In this document: one piece after another, positions 46,994 through 56,574 of the stretch
Layout of the letters: the number at the start of each line of letters is the position of its first letter
How positions within the stretch are numbered: position 1 is the first letter of the stretch
Assembly: GCF_009696175.1 (NCBI RefSeq)
Contig: NZ_VUMM01000003.1
Location: 117,934-181,933, forward strand
Source of the DNA: Floccifex porci
Lineage (GTDB): Bacteria; Bacillota_I; Bacilli_A; Erysipelotrichales; Erysipelotrichaceae
DNA length: 64,000 nucleotides
Direction of reading: 5' to 3'
Notes under the pieces: model-generated
Databases searched by the model: none
Seen by the model: the letters and a program-made list of their open reading frames with translations, nothing else
What the model was told of the DNA's origin: nothing
Program-made: the position numbers and the translations under genes

Positions 46994-47048
46994 TAAAAAA
47001 TCCTCCTAACTTATAATAAAAATGGATCCCTCCAAATTTTCTTACCCT

Positions 47049-47076
47049 ATTTTATCACAACAATTTGTTTTTTCAA
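47049..47076 (-). promoter_or_regulatory. Promoter of the pyr operon
   Basis: Minus-strand TTGAAA (47076-47071), 16 bp, TAAAAT (47054-47049), giving a leader of only about 50 nt. The leader shows no terminator hairpin, unlike pyrE. Confidence 0.65.
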
Positions 47077-47170
47077 TCCTATATTGTATTCCATAATAAA
47101 CTTTTTATTTACCACAATTGTTTGACAATCTTAAAAATATTTCTAGTACAATAAATATGAGGTGATTTAC

Positions 47171-47563
47171 ATGAAAGACAACATTTTCTTCTATTTAAAA
47201 AAGAAAGGAGATGTTTTTTATCTGAATGGTTCTTTAACCATTGAAGAAGCATTGGAAGAAATGAAAAAAAGTGGATATACAGCCATTCCGGTTATTGATA
47301 AAGAGGGTTGTTATATAGGTTCGATTACCGAAGGAGATTTTTTATGGTATGTATACAATGAAAATCCAAATTTAAAAAAATCAATTAAAAGTCTGATTCG
47401 TAAAGAATTTATGCCTGCTGTATCTATTAGTACTCCTATGATGGAAATCTTAAGACAATCTTTAAAACAGAATTATGTACCGGTCGTAGATGATCGTAAT
47501 ATATTTATTGGAATTATTACACGTAAAGTAATTTTAGAGTCTTTATTTACACAGTTTGCATAA
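47171..47563 (+). CDS. CBS-domain pair protein
   Basis: 130 residues from ATG 47171 (AGGTG upstream; the GTG three codons before is part of that site). It consists of two CBS motifs and nothing else: LTIEEALEEMKKSGYTAIPVIDKEGCYIGSITEGDFL and ISTPMMEILRQSLKQNYVPVVDDRNIFIGIITRKVIL. Such stand-alone pairs bind adenine nucleotides or c-di-AMP (for example CbpB/DarB). The ligand here is unknown. Divergent from the pyr operon. Confidence 0.8.
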   Translation: MKDNIFFYLKKKGDVFYLNGSLTIEEALEEMKKSGYTAIPVIDKEGCYIGSITEGDFLWYVYNENPNLKKSIKSLIRKEFMPAVSISTPMMEILRQSLKQNYVPVVDDRNIFIGIITRKVILESLFTQFA

Positions 47564-47658
47564 TAGAATCAATTTGTGTATTATTTTAAGAAAAAGGAGA
47601 AATTTTAAAAAATGAACACTGAGGACCCGATTCCCATAAATAAGAAAGGAGTTCAACT

Positions 47659-48819
47659 ATGAACCCTTTCCCATTTATAATTTTAATCATTCTATCTATT
47701 TATTTATCTATGGTTTATACCTTATTTGAATTTGATTCTAAAAATGATAAAACGGATTCCATTTTAACCTGTATATCGTTTTATTTAATGATGATCAATT
47801 TTTCAATTTTACTCTTACTGGTGTATACATTATATCCTTACCTATCCATTTATTTTTTAATTGGAACGGTAATCGTATATGGATATGTATACTACCTGAT
47901 CATTGAAAAACTTGTGAAGATCTTCATTTTGAAAAGAACTGATTCATTTCAGTTAAAAATCATGAATTCTTTCTTTAAACTGTATCCTATTTTATCCGTT
48001 TTAACTTTCTTTATTCAAATAAAAGTCACAAAGCCACAGAAAGTCAGTGAAAAAGACATTCGTGAAATGATCACCGCTTCCAGTGAAAGTGGAAATTTAG
48101 AAGAACCACAAAAAGAATATATTGAAAATATATTTGAATTTGATGATACCAGTGTCGATGAAATCTGTACCCATCGATCAGAGGTCATCAGTTTATCTTT
48201 AGAAGAAACCATAAAAGAATGGCATACGATCATTTTAAACAATCGACATACATTTTATCCCGTTTATGAAAAAGATGAAGATGACATTATTGGTGTTTTA
48301 GATACTCGAGATTATTTCCGTCTTTCCAACTTAACCATTGACCTTGTGATGAAAAATGCAGTGGATAAACCATTCTTTGTTCCCGAAAATATGAAAACCG
48401 ATGATTTATTCCGTGAAATGCAACAAAGAAAAACTTATTTTGCGATTGTACTGGATGAATATGGTGGAATGAACGGAATTGTGACTTTACACGATATTGT
48501 GGAAACCATTTTAGGGGAAATGAATGAGGAAGATGATTTTGTAGAACCAGAAGACATACAGAAATTATCAAAAGACAAATATTTAATCAATGGAACCACC
48601 GACTTAGAAGAAGTACAGGATGTATTAAACATTCCACTTCCCATTGATGAATTTGAAACTTTTGGAGGATATATACTGGACTGTTATGGAAAACTTCCAG
48701 AAGATGGTTCTACTTTTGATATCGATTTAAAAGACATTCATGTACATGTTAAGAATATGACGCATCATCGCATCGATCAGATGATCGTCTATAAAAAAGA
48801 AGTGCAAGATGAACCATAA
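47659..48819 (+). CDS. Hemolysin C/CorC-family membrane protein with CBS domains
   Basis: 386 residues. The N-terminal part has three to four hydrophobic helices (about 3-20, 32-60, 65-85, 105-125). A CBS pair follows, with DEICTHRSEVISLSLEETIKEW and PFFVPENMKTDDLFREMQQRKTYFAIVLDEYGGMNGIVTLHDIVETILGEM, then a transporter-associated CorC_HlyC domain (YLINGTTDLEEVQDVLNIPLPIDEFETFGGYIL). Family members are linked to Mg2+/divalent cation homeostasis. AAAGGAG precedes the ATG. It may form a unit with the small CBS protein upstream. Confidence 0.87.
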   Translation: MNPFPFIILIILSIYLSMVYTLFEFDSKNDKTDSILTCISFYLMMINFSILLLLVYTLYPYLSIYFLIGTVIVYGYVYYLIIEKLVKIFILKRTDSFQLKIMNSFFKLYPILSVLTFFIQIKVTKPQKVSEKDIREMITASSESGNLEEPQKEYIENIFEFDDTSVDEICTHRSEVISLSLEETIKEWHTIILNNRHTFYPVYEKDEDDIIGVLDTRDYFRLSNLTIDLVMKNAVDKPFFVPENMKTDDLFREMQQRKTYFAIVLDEYGGMNGIVTLHDIVETILGEMNEEDDFVEPEDIQKLSKDKYLINGTTDLEEVQDVLNIPLPIDEFETFGGYILDCYGKLPEDGSTFDIDLKDIHVHVKNMTHHRIDQMIVYKKEVQDEP

Positions 48820-48833
48820 GTTCATCTTTTTTT
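48808..48833 (+). terminator. Terminator after the CorC-like gene
   Basis: GATGAAC, short loop, GTTCATC, T7; overlaps the stop. The following GGAGG serves the next gene. Confidence 0.75.
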
Positions 48834-48842
48834 GGAGGAAAC

Positions 48843-50477
48843 ATGAAAAAATTACTATCTGTTTTTTTATCCATCTGTTTATTGTGTTCCTGTACAAGTA
48901 CACCTGATAAACCCAATGAAGAATTCACTTCATTCTGTGATCAGATTTTTATAGAAACAATGGAATCTGATTATACAACTATGCATCAGATGTTAGAAAA
49001 CCCAGAAGATTTTCATATTGATCTTTCGAAAGTTGAGGTTTCTTTAGGTGATTTTATTACAGATAATGATAAAGAAATCAAAGAAAATTTAAATACTCTT
49101 CATTCTTTTGATTATGATTCTTTAGATCATACTCAAAAAAGTATTTATCTGGAATTAGAAAAAGAATGGAATTTAGAATTAAATCTGAATAAAGAAGAAA
49201 TCTTATACAATACCAATGTATTAAGTTCTATGAACGGAATACATGAACAGCTTATTACTTTCTTTAGTGAATACACTTTACGAAACGAACAGGATGTCAA
49301 AAATCTGATTGTATTGATCAAAGATGTCCCTCGTTATTTTGATGAGATGATTGCCTATATCAAAAAACAGGCAGATATGGATCTGTTGATGTACGATACC
49401 AAAAGCGTTTTGAACTCCATTCAGGAAATTATTGATTCCAGAGAAGATTCCAGTGTTACTTCTCATTTAATGAATGAAATTGATTCTTTATCCATTGATT
49501 CAAAAGAAGATTATAAATCAAAAGTAGAACAGGTACTGCAAAATGATTTTTTTCCTTCTTATCAAAGATTACTGGATACATTGATTCAATATGAAGATCA
49601 AGTAATTCCTATGACCGGATTATATTATATTAAAAATGGAAAAGAATATTATAAATATATAGTAGAACAGGCAACAGGTACCACAAAAAGTATAGAAACA
49701 ATACAGAAAGAATTAGAAAATGCTTTAGATGAGACATTAAAAGACTATCTGAAACTTTCAGATTATGAAACCAGCCTTACCACTTCTTTTACAACGGTAG
49801 AAGAAATTTTATCTTTTCTAAATGAAAATTATAAAAAAGATTTTCCAGAAGTTGGTCAGATGAACTATGAAATCAAAGCTTTGGATGATGACCAGAGTAC
49901 AGATGGAGTGGTTGCCTATTTTATCATTCCAGCCATTGATAACAGTTCTCCTTACCAGATTCGCTATAATAAAAGAGATTATGGAAAAGATATAGAAGAT
50001 ATTGAAATGTATACCACTTTAGCCCATGAAGGAATTATGGGACATATGTACCAGGCTCAATACAATTTAGAAAATCTGGATACCAGCATTCAGTATTTAT
50101 TTAACAGCAGTGGTTTATCCGAAGGTTATGCGACTTATGCACAACTGTACGCTTTAAAGTATCTGGATAAAGATACCAAAGCCTGTAAATTGGAAAATGA
50201 ATTGAATTTTTATTTAACCGCTTTACTGGATTTATCCATTCATTACGATGGTCTAACCTTAGAAGAATTAAATGAACAATATAATATGGATATGTCTTCT
50301 TTTTATAATCAGATTGCCGAAAATCCAGGTGTATTCTTATCATATTATTATGGATATTTACAGGTGAAACAGTTAAAAGATTCTTTTAAAGGATCCGATC
50401 TACAATTTCATACCCAGCTATTACAGTATGGAAATGTTTATTTTGATGTATTATCAAAAATGTTTAAAAAGAGCTGA
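48843..50477 (+). CDS. DUF885-family lipoprotein, putative metallopeptidase
   Basis: 544 residues. Signal peptide MKKLLSVFLSICLLCSC with a lipobox (LLCSC), so anchored outside the cell. The DUF885 core has YTTLAHEGIMGHMYQAQYN (about 390-408) as the HExxxH-like zinc site and FNSSGLSEGYATYAQLYALKYL with the third ligand region. Family members are proposed carboxypeptidase-like enzymes; substrate unknown. It is about 24 bp after the CorC-like gene, following a terminator, so it may be partly co-transcribed. Confidence 0.82.
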   Translation: MKKLLSVFLSICLLCSCTSTPDKPNEEFTSFCDQIFIETMESDYTTMHQMLENPEDFHIDLSKVEVSLGDFITDNDKEIKENLNTLHSFDYDSLDHTQKSIYLELEKEWNLELNLNKEEILYNTNVLSSMNGIHEQLITFFSEYTLRNEQDVKNLIVLIKDVPRYFDEMIAYIKKQADMDLLMYDTKSVLNSIQEIIDSREDSSVTSHLMNEIDSLSIDSKEDYKSKVEQVLQNDFFPSYQRLLDTLIQYEDQVIPMTGLYYIKNGKEYYKYIVEQATGTTKSIETIQKELENALDETLKDYLKLSDYETSLTTSFTTVEEILSFLNENYKKDFPEVGQMNYEIKALDDDQSTDGVVAYFIIPAIDNSSPYQIRYNKRDYGKDIEDIEMYTTLAHEGIMGHMYQAQYNLENLDTSIQYLFNSSGLSEGYATYAQLYALKYLDKDTKACKLENELNFYLTALLDLSIHYDGLTLEELNEQYNMDMSSFYNQIAENPGVFLSYYYGYLQVKQLKDSFKGSDLQFHTQLLQYGNVYFDVLSKMFKKS

Positions 50478-50490
50478 TTTTTCAGCTCTT
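50469..50490. terminator. Bidirectional terminator between converging genes
   Basis: AAGAGCTGA, TTTT, TCAGCTCTT with A- and T-rich flanks, between the DUF885 gene and the HAD hydrolase gene. Confidence 0.8.
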
Positions 50491-51287
50491 TATGCCATTA
50501 CAATTTCTTTCAGCTGATTCTTTGCACTATCAATTAATACATCCGAAGCTTCCTTTAATTTCTTGGCTCCATGTTTCATTCCATATCCAATTCCAGCACA
50601 ACGTATCATTTCAACATCGTTTTCCTGATCTCCAAAGGCAATTCCATCTTCCAAAGAAATCCCTTCCATCTTTAGTAATTTCTTTAAAGCATTTCCTTTG
50701 TTCACGTGTAAAGGTAAAAAATCAAGCCACTGGTTTCCACTGGTCACAACCTTCATCTGAGGAAGTTCCTGTACAAATATAGGTTGAATATCTTCAAATC
50801 CATTAAACTTAAACAATGATATTTTATCAATGTCTTCTTTAATTTCTCTTATATTCTGAATCGGATTCACAAATAAATGAACATCTTCATTCATATGTCT
50901 TAAAAACTCTTTATCTTTTGAATTGGTATACATTTTTCCATTGCAGGAAATAAACATATGACAGTTTCCAACCTGTTCCACTAAATCAAATACTTTATAC
51001 GCATCTTTCTTTTCAATATATTCGGAAACAATCTGTTTTCCTTTATGAAAACAATGAGCTCCATTTCCAGCTATATAAGAAATACGATGGGCAATGGGCT
51101 TCATGACTTCCAGTTCATTCTGATACGTTCTTCCACTGGCAACAATAAATAATACATTTTCATCAATGCATTTAGAAATCAGTTCATAGGTTTCATCATC
51201 CAGTTTATGTCCTTCATCAAACAATAAAGTTCCATCTAAGTCACTGGCAATGTATTTTATTTTTCTTCCTTTATAATTTATACTCAT
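50490..51287 (-). CDS. Cof-type HAD phosphatase
   Basis: 265 residues. HAD motif I YIASDLDGTLLFDEG (nucleophile Asp about 16), motif II IVASGRT, motif III Lys in NKGNALKKLLK and motif IV AFGDQENDVEMIRCAG. C2B cap. Such enzymes hydrolyse sugar phosphates or FMN/PLP; substrate not predictable. It overlaps the upstream small gene by 17 bp. Confidence 0.9.
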   Translation of the reverse strand: MSINYKGRKIKYIASDLDGTLLFDEGHKLDDETYELISKCIDENVLFIVASGRTYQNELEVMKPIAHRISYIAGNGAHCFHKGKQIVSEYIEKKDAYKVFDLVEQVGNCHMFISCNGKMYTNSKDKEFLRHMNEDVHLFVNPIQNIREIKEDIDKISLFKFNGFEDIQPIFVQELPQMKVVTSGNQWLDFLPLHVNKGNALKKLLKMEGISLEDGIAFGDQENDVEMIRCAGIGYGMKHGAKKLKEASDVLIDSAKNQLKEIVMA

Positions 51288-51555
51288 ATTCTTTCCTTCT
51301 CATCTTCTGATCCAAATTAATTTTGACATACAATTCCTGATGAATTTCATATGCATCTAAATTTAAGAATTCAGCTTCTTTTTCTTTTGATGGAATAAAA
51401 CGATCCATATAATATAAATTTTCATCATCTTTACACATATAGACGATTCCAGCAATACTTGAATCTAAAACATATACTCTTTCAAATACTTTTAGATTTT
51501 TTTTAGAAATCAGCTGTACAAATTCTTCTGGCTCATAATGTGTTGCATATAACAT
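51271..51555 (-). CDS. 94-residue protein of unknown function
   Basis: Start ATG 51555 (MLYATHYEPEEF) chosen because AAGGAG precedes it by 8 bp; the ATG six bases earlier is too close. Mixed alpha/beta, with no membrane segment, cysteine motif or known domain I recognise; the C-terminal QKMRRKEYEYKL is basic. It overlaps and is probably co-translated with the HAD phosphatase gene. Confidence 0.6.
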   Translation of the reverse strand: MLYATHYEPEEFVQLISKKNLKVFERVYVLDSSIAGIVYMCKDDENLYYMDRFIPSKEKEAEFLNLDAYEIHQELYVKINLDQKMRRKEYEYKL

Positions 51556-51680
51556 ATTCATCACTCCTTTTGTACCTTTATTATGAAGGATACAAAAGAA
51601 AAATATAGATTTTTTTTGTTTATTTATATAAAAACAAATATTTTATTTTTATATACCAAATTGTAAGCACTTAATTCTTT

Positions 51681-52847
51681 TTATTCAAAAGTTTTTGCGT
51701 TTTTTAAAATACGATAAATATCATCAGAAGTCAGTTTTCTGAACTTACCTTTTGTATCTGAGTTCCAGCAGGTACGAATGGCCAGTTCTTTACATTTTTC
51801 ATCATCCATTTCTAAAGATGAAATATTATAGTCTAAACCAATCTTCTTTTCAAAATCCACAAAAGCATCTACAATGCATTCAATGGTTTTATCATCCTCT
51901 TCCATTACATCCACACCTAATATTCGTCTTCCAAATTGTCTGAATCGAGGCATATTTTCCTTTGCGACATAAATTAACCAGGAAGGATAAATCATCGCAA
52001 GACCCAATCCATGCGCTATATCAAATTCTCCGGACAATTCATGTTCGATCTTATGACAGGCCCAGTCTCCATCTCTTCCTGTATTCATCAATCCATTCTG
52101 CGCTAAAGTGGCTGCCCACATAATCTGAGCACGATATTCATAACAGTCTGGATGTTTCATTGCCAGTGGGGTATAGATCATCAATGTTTGAACAAGACCT
52201 TCAATCATGCGATCGGTCACATCTGTGCTTTCGGTTGGTGTAAAATAACGTTCCAGTAAATGGGAAATGGCATCAAAAGAACCACAGGCTGTCTGGAATG
52301 GAGAAACCGTATAAGTCAGTTCTGGATTTAGAATACTGAATTTTGGAATGATGATTTCGTTATCAAAATCTCTTTTCAGATTTCCTTTTGTGATAACATT
52401 GCTGTTGGACATTTCTGAACCGGCTCCCACAACAGTTAATATCGTTCCTACAGGCAATGCTTTTTCTGGTTTGCGTTTTCTTAAATAAAAATCCCAGGCA
52501 TCCCCATCATACAAAGCACCAGTCGCAATGGCTTTGGCACAGTCAATGACACTTCCTCCACCAACAGCCAATACAAAATCGATGTTTTCATTTTTACAGA
52601 TTTCAATCCCTTTATAAACCAGATCCATTTCTGGATTGGGTTTTACACCATTCAATTCGATAAATTCGATATTTTCTTCTTTAAAAGAAGAAATAACCGT
52701 ATCATAAACTCCATTTTTCTTAATACTGTTTTTTCCATAGACCATTAATACTTTATGACCGTATTTTGCACAAAGCTTACCTGCATTCTTTTCCTGTTCT
52801 TTTCCGAAATAAATTTCACATGGATTATAAAATCTAAAATTATTCAT
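51681..52847 (-). CDS. Iron-containing alcohol dehydrogenase (butanol dehydrogenase-like)
   Basis: 388 residues, group III. GGGSVIDCAKAIATGALYDGDAWDF is the NAD(P) loop. Metal ligands are in ACGSFDAISHLLERYF (Asp, His) and DWACHKIEHELSGEFDIAHGLGLAMIYP (two His). It belongs to the YqhD/BdhA subgroup that reduces aldehydes with NADPH. The gene is single, 17 bp after the isomerase-like cupin gene on the same strand. Confidence 0.92.
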   Translation of the reverse strand: MNNFRFYNPCEIYFGKEQEKNAGKLCAKYGHKVLMVYGKNSIKKNGVYDTVISSFKEENIEFIELNGVKPNPEMDLVYKGIEICKNENIDFVLAVGGGSVIDCAKAIATGALYDGDAWDFYLRKRKPEKALPVGTILTVVGAGSEMSNSNVITKGNLKRDFDNEIIIPKFSILNPELTYTVSPFQTACGSFDAISHLLERYFTPTESTDVTDRMIEGLVQTLMIYTPLAMKHPDCYEYRAQIMWAATLAQNGLMNTGRDGDWACHKIEHELSGEFDIAHGLGLAMIYPSWLIYVAKENMPRFRQFGRRILGVDVMEEDDKTIECIVDAFVDFEKKIGLDYNISSLEMDDEKCKELAIRTCWNSDTKGKFRKLTSDDIYRILKNAKTFE

Positions 52848-52864
52848 AAAAACCTCTCATTCCA

Positions 52865-53413
52865 TTATCTCTTTTGTGTATAGATTTCTTCTCCTTTTTT
52901 AAAGACGCGGACATTAAAAGGCATCTGTTCCACTCTTTGATAATCGTGTCCAGCATTGGCATTCCATACACAGATGACTTTTAGATCTTCGTTTCCGGTA
53001 TTAATCAGACGATGAGCATGATGGCCATTGATATGATGTAAAGACCCTTCTTTCATCTTTTCACACCATGTTTTTCCATTTTCATCCATAAACATTAATA
53101 AACCAGTTCCCGATGCACACCAGTAATATTCTTCACAATTTAAATCTTTATGAAAATGCCCTCTTGTCATATTGCATTCTCCATTTACATAAACAGGATG
53201 AAGCAAACTGATTCCCCAGTTTAAATATCCTTCTTCTTTTTTCGATGCATTGACACAGCTTACTTCATACATAATCGTATTGTCATCTAAAGATGCATCC
53301 ACACTCTGATAAAATCCTTTGGCATCTTTATATAATTTTTTAGAAGTGGTTACTTCCTGTCCCTTTAACATTCCATGAAAATCATGAAATAATTTTGAAT
53401 CTAGAATTTCCAT
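52865..53413 (-). CDS. Cupin-type glucose-6-phosphate isomerase family protein
   Basis: 182 residues from ATG 53413 (GGGAG upstream). The cupin metal site TRGHFHKDLNCEEYYWCASGTGLLMF and HHINGHHAHRLINTGNEDLKVICVWNANAGHDY match the archaeal-type GPI family (PF06560), which isomerises G6P and F6P with Fe/Mn. In Firmicutes these are often second copies beside a normal Pgi, so the physiological role is uncertain. Two bp from the methyltransferase stop. Confidence 0.8.
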   Translation of the reverse strand: MEILDSKLFHDFHGMLKGQEVTTSKKLYKDAKGFYQSVDASLDDNTIMYEVSCVNASKKEEGYLNWGISLLHPVYVNGECNMTRGHFHKDLNCEEYYWCASGTGLLMFMDENGKTWCEKMKEGSLHHINGHHAHRLINTGNEDLKVICVWNANAGHDYQRVEQMPFNVRVFKKGEEIYTQKR

Positions 53414-53414
53414 T

Positions 53415-53945
53415 TTATTTCTCCCTTTTTTCAATTCCAATTATATAAGGACTTTTATCCTGATTTAATAAATTCATTTTTAAAATTGAATATTTATAAA
53501 CATCCAATTCAGATAACATGCTTTCTATTTTTTCCGCTTCTATTCTTCCCTGTTCATGAGGATATAAAACCAGTGCCATCCTTCCTTTCTGTTTCAATAA
53601 AGACAACCCTTTTTTTACAGCTGTACAGCTGGTTTGCCATTTTGTAGAAATTGATGGGTCCAATCCAGGACAATATCCAAAATTAAAGATTATCGCATCA
53701 ATTTCCTCCTGTATATATTCATCCATGTTTTCATGTCCTGCCGGATTCAGAATGAAACGAGGATCGGTAATGGTACAGGCATCAATGGCTTCTTTCTGAA
53801 TTTCAAAGGCAATCACTTTCTTAACTTTCTGATTTAAAAAGAATACACTGTCTTTTCCAGTTCCAAATGTTCCATCCACACAGATGGCCTGTGGATGTAA
53901 AACCGGTTTTAAAAATTCATGTGAGATTTCAACCATGGAATGCAT
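53415..53945 (-). CDS. mnmM: tRNA mnm5U methyltransferase MnmM (YtqB family)
   Basis: 176 residues. CVDGTFGTGKDSVFFLN is the SAM motif I, FNFGYCPGLDPS the N-x-G-Y-x-P-G signature of the YtqB/rRNA_methylase (PF06962) family, and ALVLYPHEQGR a further conserved segment. B. subtilis YtqB makes mnm5s2U at the wobble base of tRNA. The start overlaps the macro-domain stop by 17 bp. The tRNA role fits its neighbour cca. Confidence 0.85.
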   Translation of the reverse strand: MHSMVEISHEFLKPVLHPQAICVDGTFGTGKDSVFFLNQKVKKVIAFEIQKEAIDACTITDPRFILNPAGHENMDEYIQEEIDAIIFNFGYCPGLDPSISTKWQTSCTAVKKGLSLLKQKGRMALVLYPHEQGRIEAEKIESMLSELDVYKYSILKMNLLNQDKSPYIIGIEKREK

Positions 53946-54462
53946 AATGAAGTTCCTCTTTTATATACGAATAATTTTCCTGATCGTCACAGACAAAGAT
54001 CACATGAATGATTTTGGCATCCGGATATTCTCTAAACAGTCTTTGAATGGTATTTACGGCAATATGACACGCTTTTCTTTTATCAAAACCCTGTTCATAG
54101 CCTAATATAGGAAAAGCCAGTGTGCATTCTTTTCTTTTCTGTGCAAACACAAAACCATAGGCACAAGCCAGTGCATTCCAGTAACACGCTTCCAGCAATT
54201 CGCTTTCTTCTTCCTTTGAATCTATAAAAACAGGCATTGCCACATGAACGATAAAGTGGCTTGGAAGATCATAAGCTTTTGTGATTTTTGCCTGTGTCAT
54301 TTCACATCCCTTTAAAGATATACATTCATCAACCAGTCCTTTTCCTGCTTTTGAAAAAATCTGGGAACACAATCCTGGTTGAGGCATCAGACTGGAAGAA
54401 GCTGGATTTACAATCATATCAAAGTCCAGACCCGTTATATCTCCTTTTAATGTTGTGATCAT
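53929..54462 (-). CDS. Macro-domain protein, divergent
   Basis: 177 residues. LKGDITGLDFDMIVNPASSSLMPQPGLCSQIFSKAGKGLVDEC follows the macro-domain plan (LxGDIT...D.IVNAAN...GGGV). However the usual NAAN is NPAS and the GGGG loop is PQPG, so ADP-ribose binding or hydrolysis may be altered. Later ITKAYDLPSHFIVHVAMPV and FPILGYEQGFDKRKACHIAVNTIQRL fit well. Cytosolic; it could remove ADP-ribose or bind O-acetyl-ADP-ribose. Overlaps rmuC by 44 bp. Confidence 0.78.
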   Translation of the reverse strand: MITTLKGDITGLDFDMIVNPASSSLMPQPGLCSQIFSKAGKGLVDECISLKGCEMTQAKITKAYDLPSHFIVHVAMPVFIDSKEEESELLEACYWNALACAYGFVFAQKRKECTLAFPILGYEQGFDKRKACHIAVNTIQRLFREYPDAKIIHVIFVCDDQENYSYIKEELHYAFHG

Positions 54463-55273
54463 CCTGTTCTCCTTCCGTTATTTTCTGAATTCGTTTTCCA
54501 ATTTTCTTACACGATGTATGAACCATTTCAAACTGATCCTGTAAAAGATTTAAATTGTTCTGTGCTTTTTCGCTTCTTTGAAGCAAACGATTGACATCTT
54601 CCAGTAGTACTTTTAAATCTTTTTCAATTTCTTCTACATGCTCCTGTCTATAAAAATCTTTTGTCTGTGACAGTATCGTATAGACAATTCCCACTAAAGT
54701 AGTGGGAGATGCCAATAGTACATGACTGGATAAAGCTTCCTGAAATAGATCCGAACATTTTGCGCATACAAACTGATAAATGGCTTCACTGGGAATAAAT
54801 AGAATGGCCTGATTCATCGTCTGTGGTGTGATGTATTTCTGAGAAATGTCCTGAATGTGTTTTTTCATATTGTTTTTAAACAAACGAAAATAATATTCCT
54901 GGTTTTCTTTATCTTCGATCATTTTTAAATAATTTTCCATCGGAAATTTTGAATCAATACATAAAATCTGATGATCGTATGTATATAAGATGGCATCGGC
55001 TATTTTCTTATTTTCAAGTGGATACTGCATCTGAAACACTTCTTTATTTTCAGAAGCATACATATTTAATAAATACTCCAGCTGATATTCTCCCCAGTTT
55101 CCTCTCTGTTTGGTATTATTGAATATCAGATTCATCTTTTTCAGATCCTGTTCCATATTTTCTATTGAACGAATCGTTTCATTTTCCTCTTTATTCTTGT
55201 GTTTTATTTCTACAATCAGAAACAAAACACAAACAATCAATATTGTTAATAAAATTACAATTACTATTTCCAT
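54419..55273 (-). CDS. rmuC: RmuC-domain DNA recombination protein
   Basis: 284 residues. One N-terminal membrane anchor (about 3-22), coiled coil to about 60, then the RmuC nuclease-like core: RGNWGEYQLEYLLNMY, ILCIDSKFPMENYLKMIE, AILFIPSEAIYQFVC and LASPTTLVGIVYTILSQ. It is linked to limiting inversions or recombination in E. coli. Shorter than the E. coli protein but has the whole core. Long 44-bp overlap with the next gene. Confidence 0.9.
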   Translation of the reverse strand: MEIVIVILLTILIVCVLFLIVEIKHKNKEENETIRSIENMEQDLKKMNLIFNNTKQRGNWGEYQLEYLLNMYASENKEVFQMQYPLENKKIADAILYTYDHQILCIDSKFPMENYLKMIEDKENQEYYFRLFKNNMKKHIQDISQKYITPQTMNQAILFIPSEAIYQFVCAKCSDLFQEALSSHVLLASPTTLVGIVYTILSQTKDFYRQEHVEEIEKDLKVLLEDVNRLLQRSEKAQNNLNLLQDQFEMVHTSCKKIGKRIQKITEGEQDDHNIKRRYNGSGL

Positions 55274-56574
55274 ACGTCTCTAATATATAACATCAATGTT
55301 TCTTTATCATTCTTATCTGGATGATAAAAAACATATTTTAAACAATCTTTTAATACTTCTTTTATTTTCTCTTTTGGAATATCACAATTTTGTATATCCT
55401 TTCCATTCAGATTTAATTCTTTTAAAGTAAAAATTCTTTCTTTTTTACATTTTTCATACAGCTCTATAAAATCATTCAGCTGATGCAGTGTTTCTCTTCC
55501 TTTTTTAGAATGAGCCATTAAATCACATCGTCTGACTTCAATAAGCTGATTGAGCCTTTCATCATCCCAGTTCAATTCGATTCGAAATTTATAAACGGAA
55601 TCCAATCCTTTTGTAAAGCCATCATCGTGATAATAAACCAGCTGTTCAATTCTTTCTTTCTGTCGGTTAGACACTTTAAAGCCTGTACAGATACGCTTTG
55701 CGATTTCATAAGACACTTTTGGATGTCCTTTAAAATGATCCACTCCCTTTTCTGTTTTTTTCACCTGTGGTTTTCCTAAATCATGAAACAGCAGTGCATA
55801 AGCAATGGTTTCATCATAAGGATGACAGTATGATACAGATAATAAAGAATGGGAAAGAACATTGGTAAAATGATATGGACTGTTCTGCTGACAGTTGTAA
55901 CATTGTTTAAGTTCTGGAAGAACCGGTTCTAACAGATCCACCATTTCTTCAATCTGAAAAGGATCGTATTTAAGAATTTCACTTAATTCTTCCCAGATTC
56001 TTTCTTTTGAAACATATTGAATGAGATGTTTATTCTTTTCAATTGCGATTTTTAAAGAATCATCCATTTTAAATTGAAGTTTTGCGCAAAAACGAAACGC
56101 TCTTAACATTCGTAAGGCATCTTCCTGAAAAGAAAGACTGGCATCTTTTACGGTTTTTAGTATTTTATCCTTTAAATCTTTTTGTCCATTAAACAAATCA
56201 ATGATTCCTTTTTCAGGATGATAAGCCATTGCATTCACGGTAAAATCTCTACGATACAGATCTTCTTTTATGTCCTGAACAAAAGATACCGAATCTGGAT
56301 GTCGATGATCGGAATATGTGCTTTCTTTTCGAAACGTTGTGATTTCCACATCGTATTTTCCTGAAACCACAATGGTCCCATGAGACATTCCTTTTGTCTG
56401 ACAATGTTCAAACAGATTCAGGATCTGTTCTGGTCTGGCCTGTGTGGCAATATCATAATCGTGACATTCTCTATTTAATAAGGCATCTCTTAGACAGCCA
56501 CCTACCAGATAAGCTTCAAATCCATTCTGATTTAAAGTATCAATGATTTCCAGAATAAATTCAGGCCACTTCAT
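55264..56574 (-). CDS. cca: CCA tRNA nucleotidyltransferase
   Basis: 436 residues from ATG 56574 (MKWPEFILEI). Class II: GFEAYLVGGCLRDALLNRECHDYDIAT carries GG and the DxD metal site; RRDFTVNAMAYHPEKGIIDLFNGQKDLKDKI and LRMLRAFRFCAKLQF follow. A C-terminal HD domain (LLFHDLGKP, HPKVSYEIAKRI) is present, as in longer Firmicutes forms. It adds or repairs the tRNA 3' CCA. The start overlaps the SseB gene. Confidence 0.95.
   Translation of the reverse strand: MKWPEFILEIIDTLNQNGFEAYLVGGCLRDALLNRECHDYDIATQARPEQILNLFEHCQTKGMSHGTIVVSGKYDVEITTFRKESTYSDHRHPDSVSFVQDIKEDLYRRDFTVNAMAYHPEKGIIDLFNGQKDLKDKILKTVKDASLSFQEDALRMLRAFRFCAKLQFKMDDSLKIAIEKNKHLIQYVSKERIWEELSEILKYDPFQIEEMVDLLEPVLPELKQCYNCQQNSPYHFTNVLSHSLLSVSYCHPYDETIAYALLFHDLGKPQVKKTEKGVDHFKGHPKVSYEIAKRICTGFKVSNRQKERIEQLVYYHDDGFTKGLDSVYKFRIELNWDDERLNQLIEVRRCDLMAHSKKGRETLHQLNDFIELYEKCKKERIFTLKELNLNGKDIQNCDIPKEKIKEVLKDCLKYVFYHPDKNDKETLMLYIRDVWK

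Noticed and set aside
46994..47048. PyrR-type attenuator in front of pyrB
   Set aside because: The leader is only about 50 nt and has no terminator hairpin or clear PyrR-binding loop.
47613..47662. Short ORF with a good ribosome site just upstream of the CorC-like gene, considered as a leader peptide
   Set aside because: It reads out of frame into the CorC-like gene start without ending before it, and the peptide has no regulatory codon bias; weak support.
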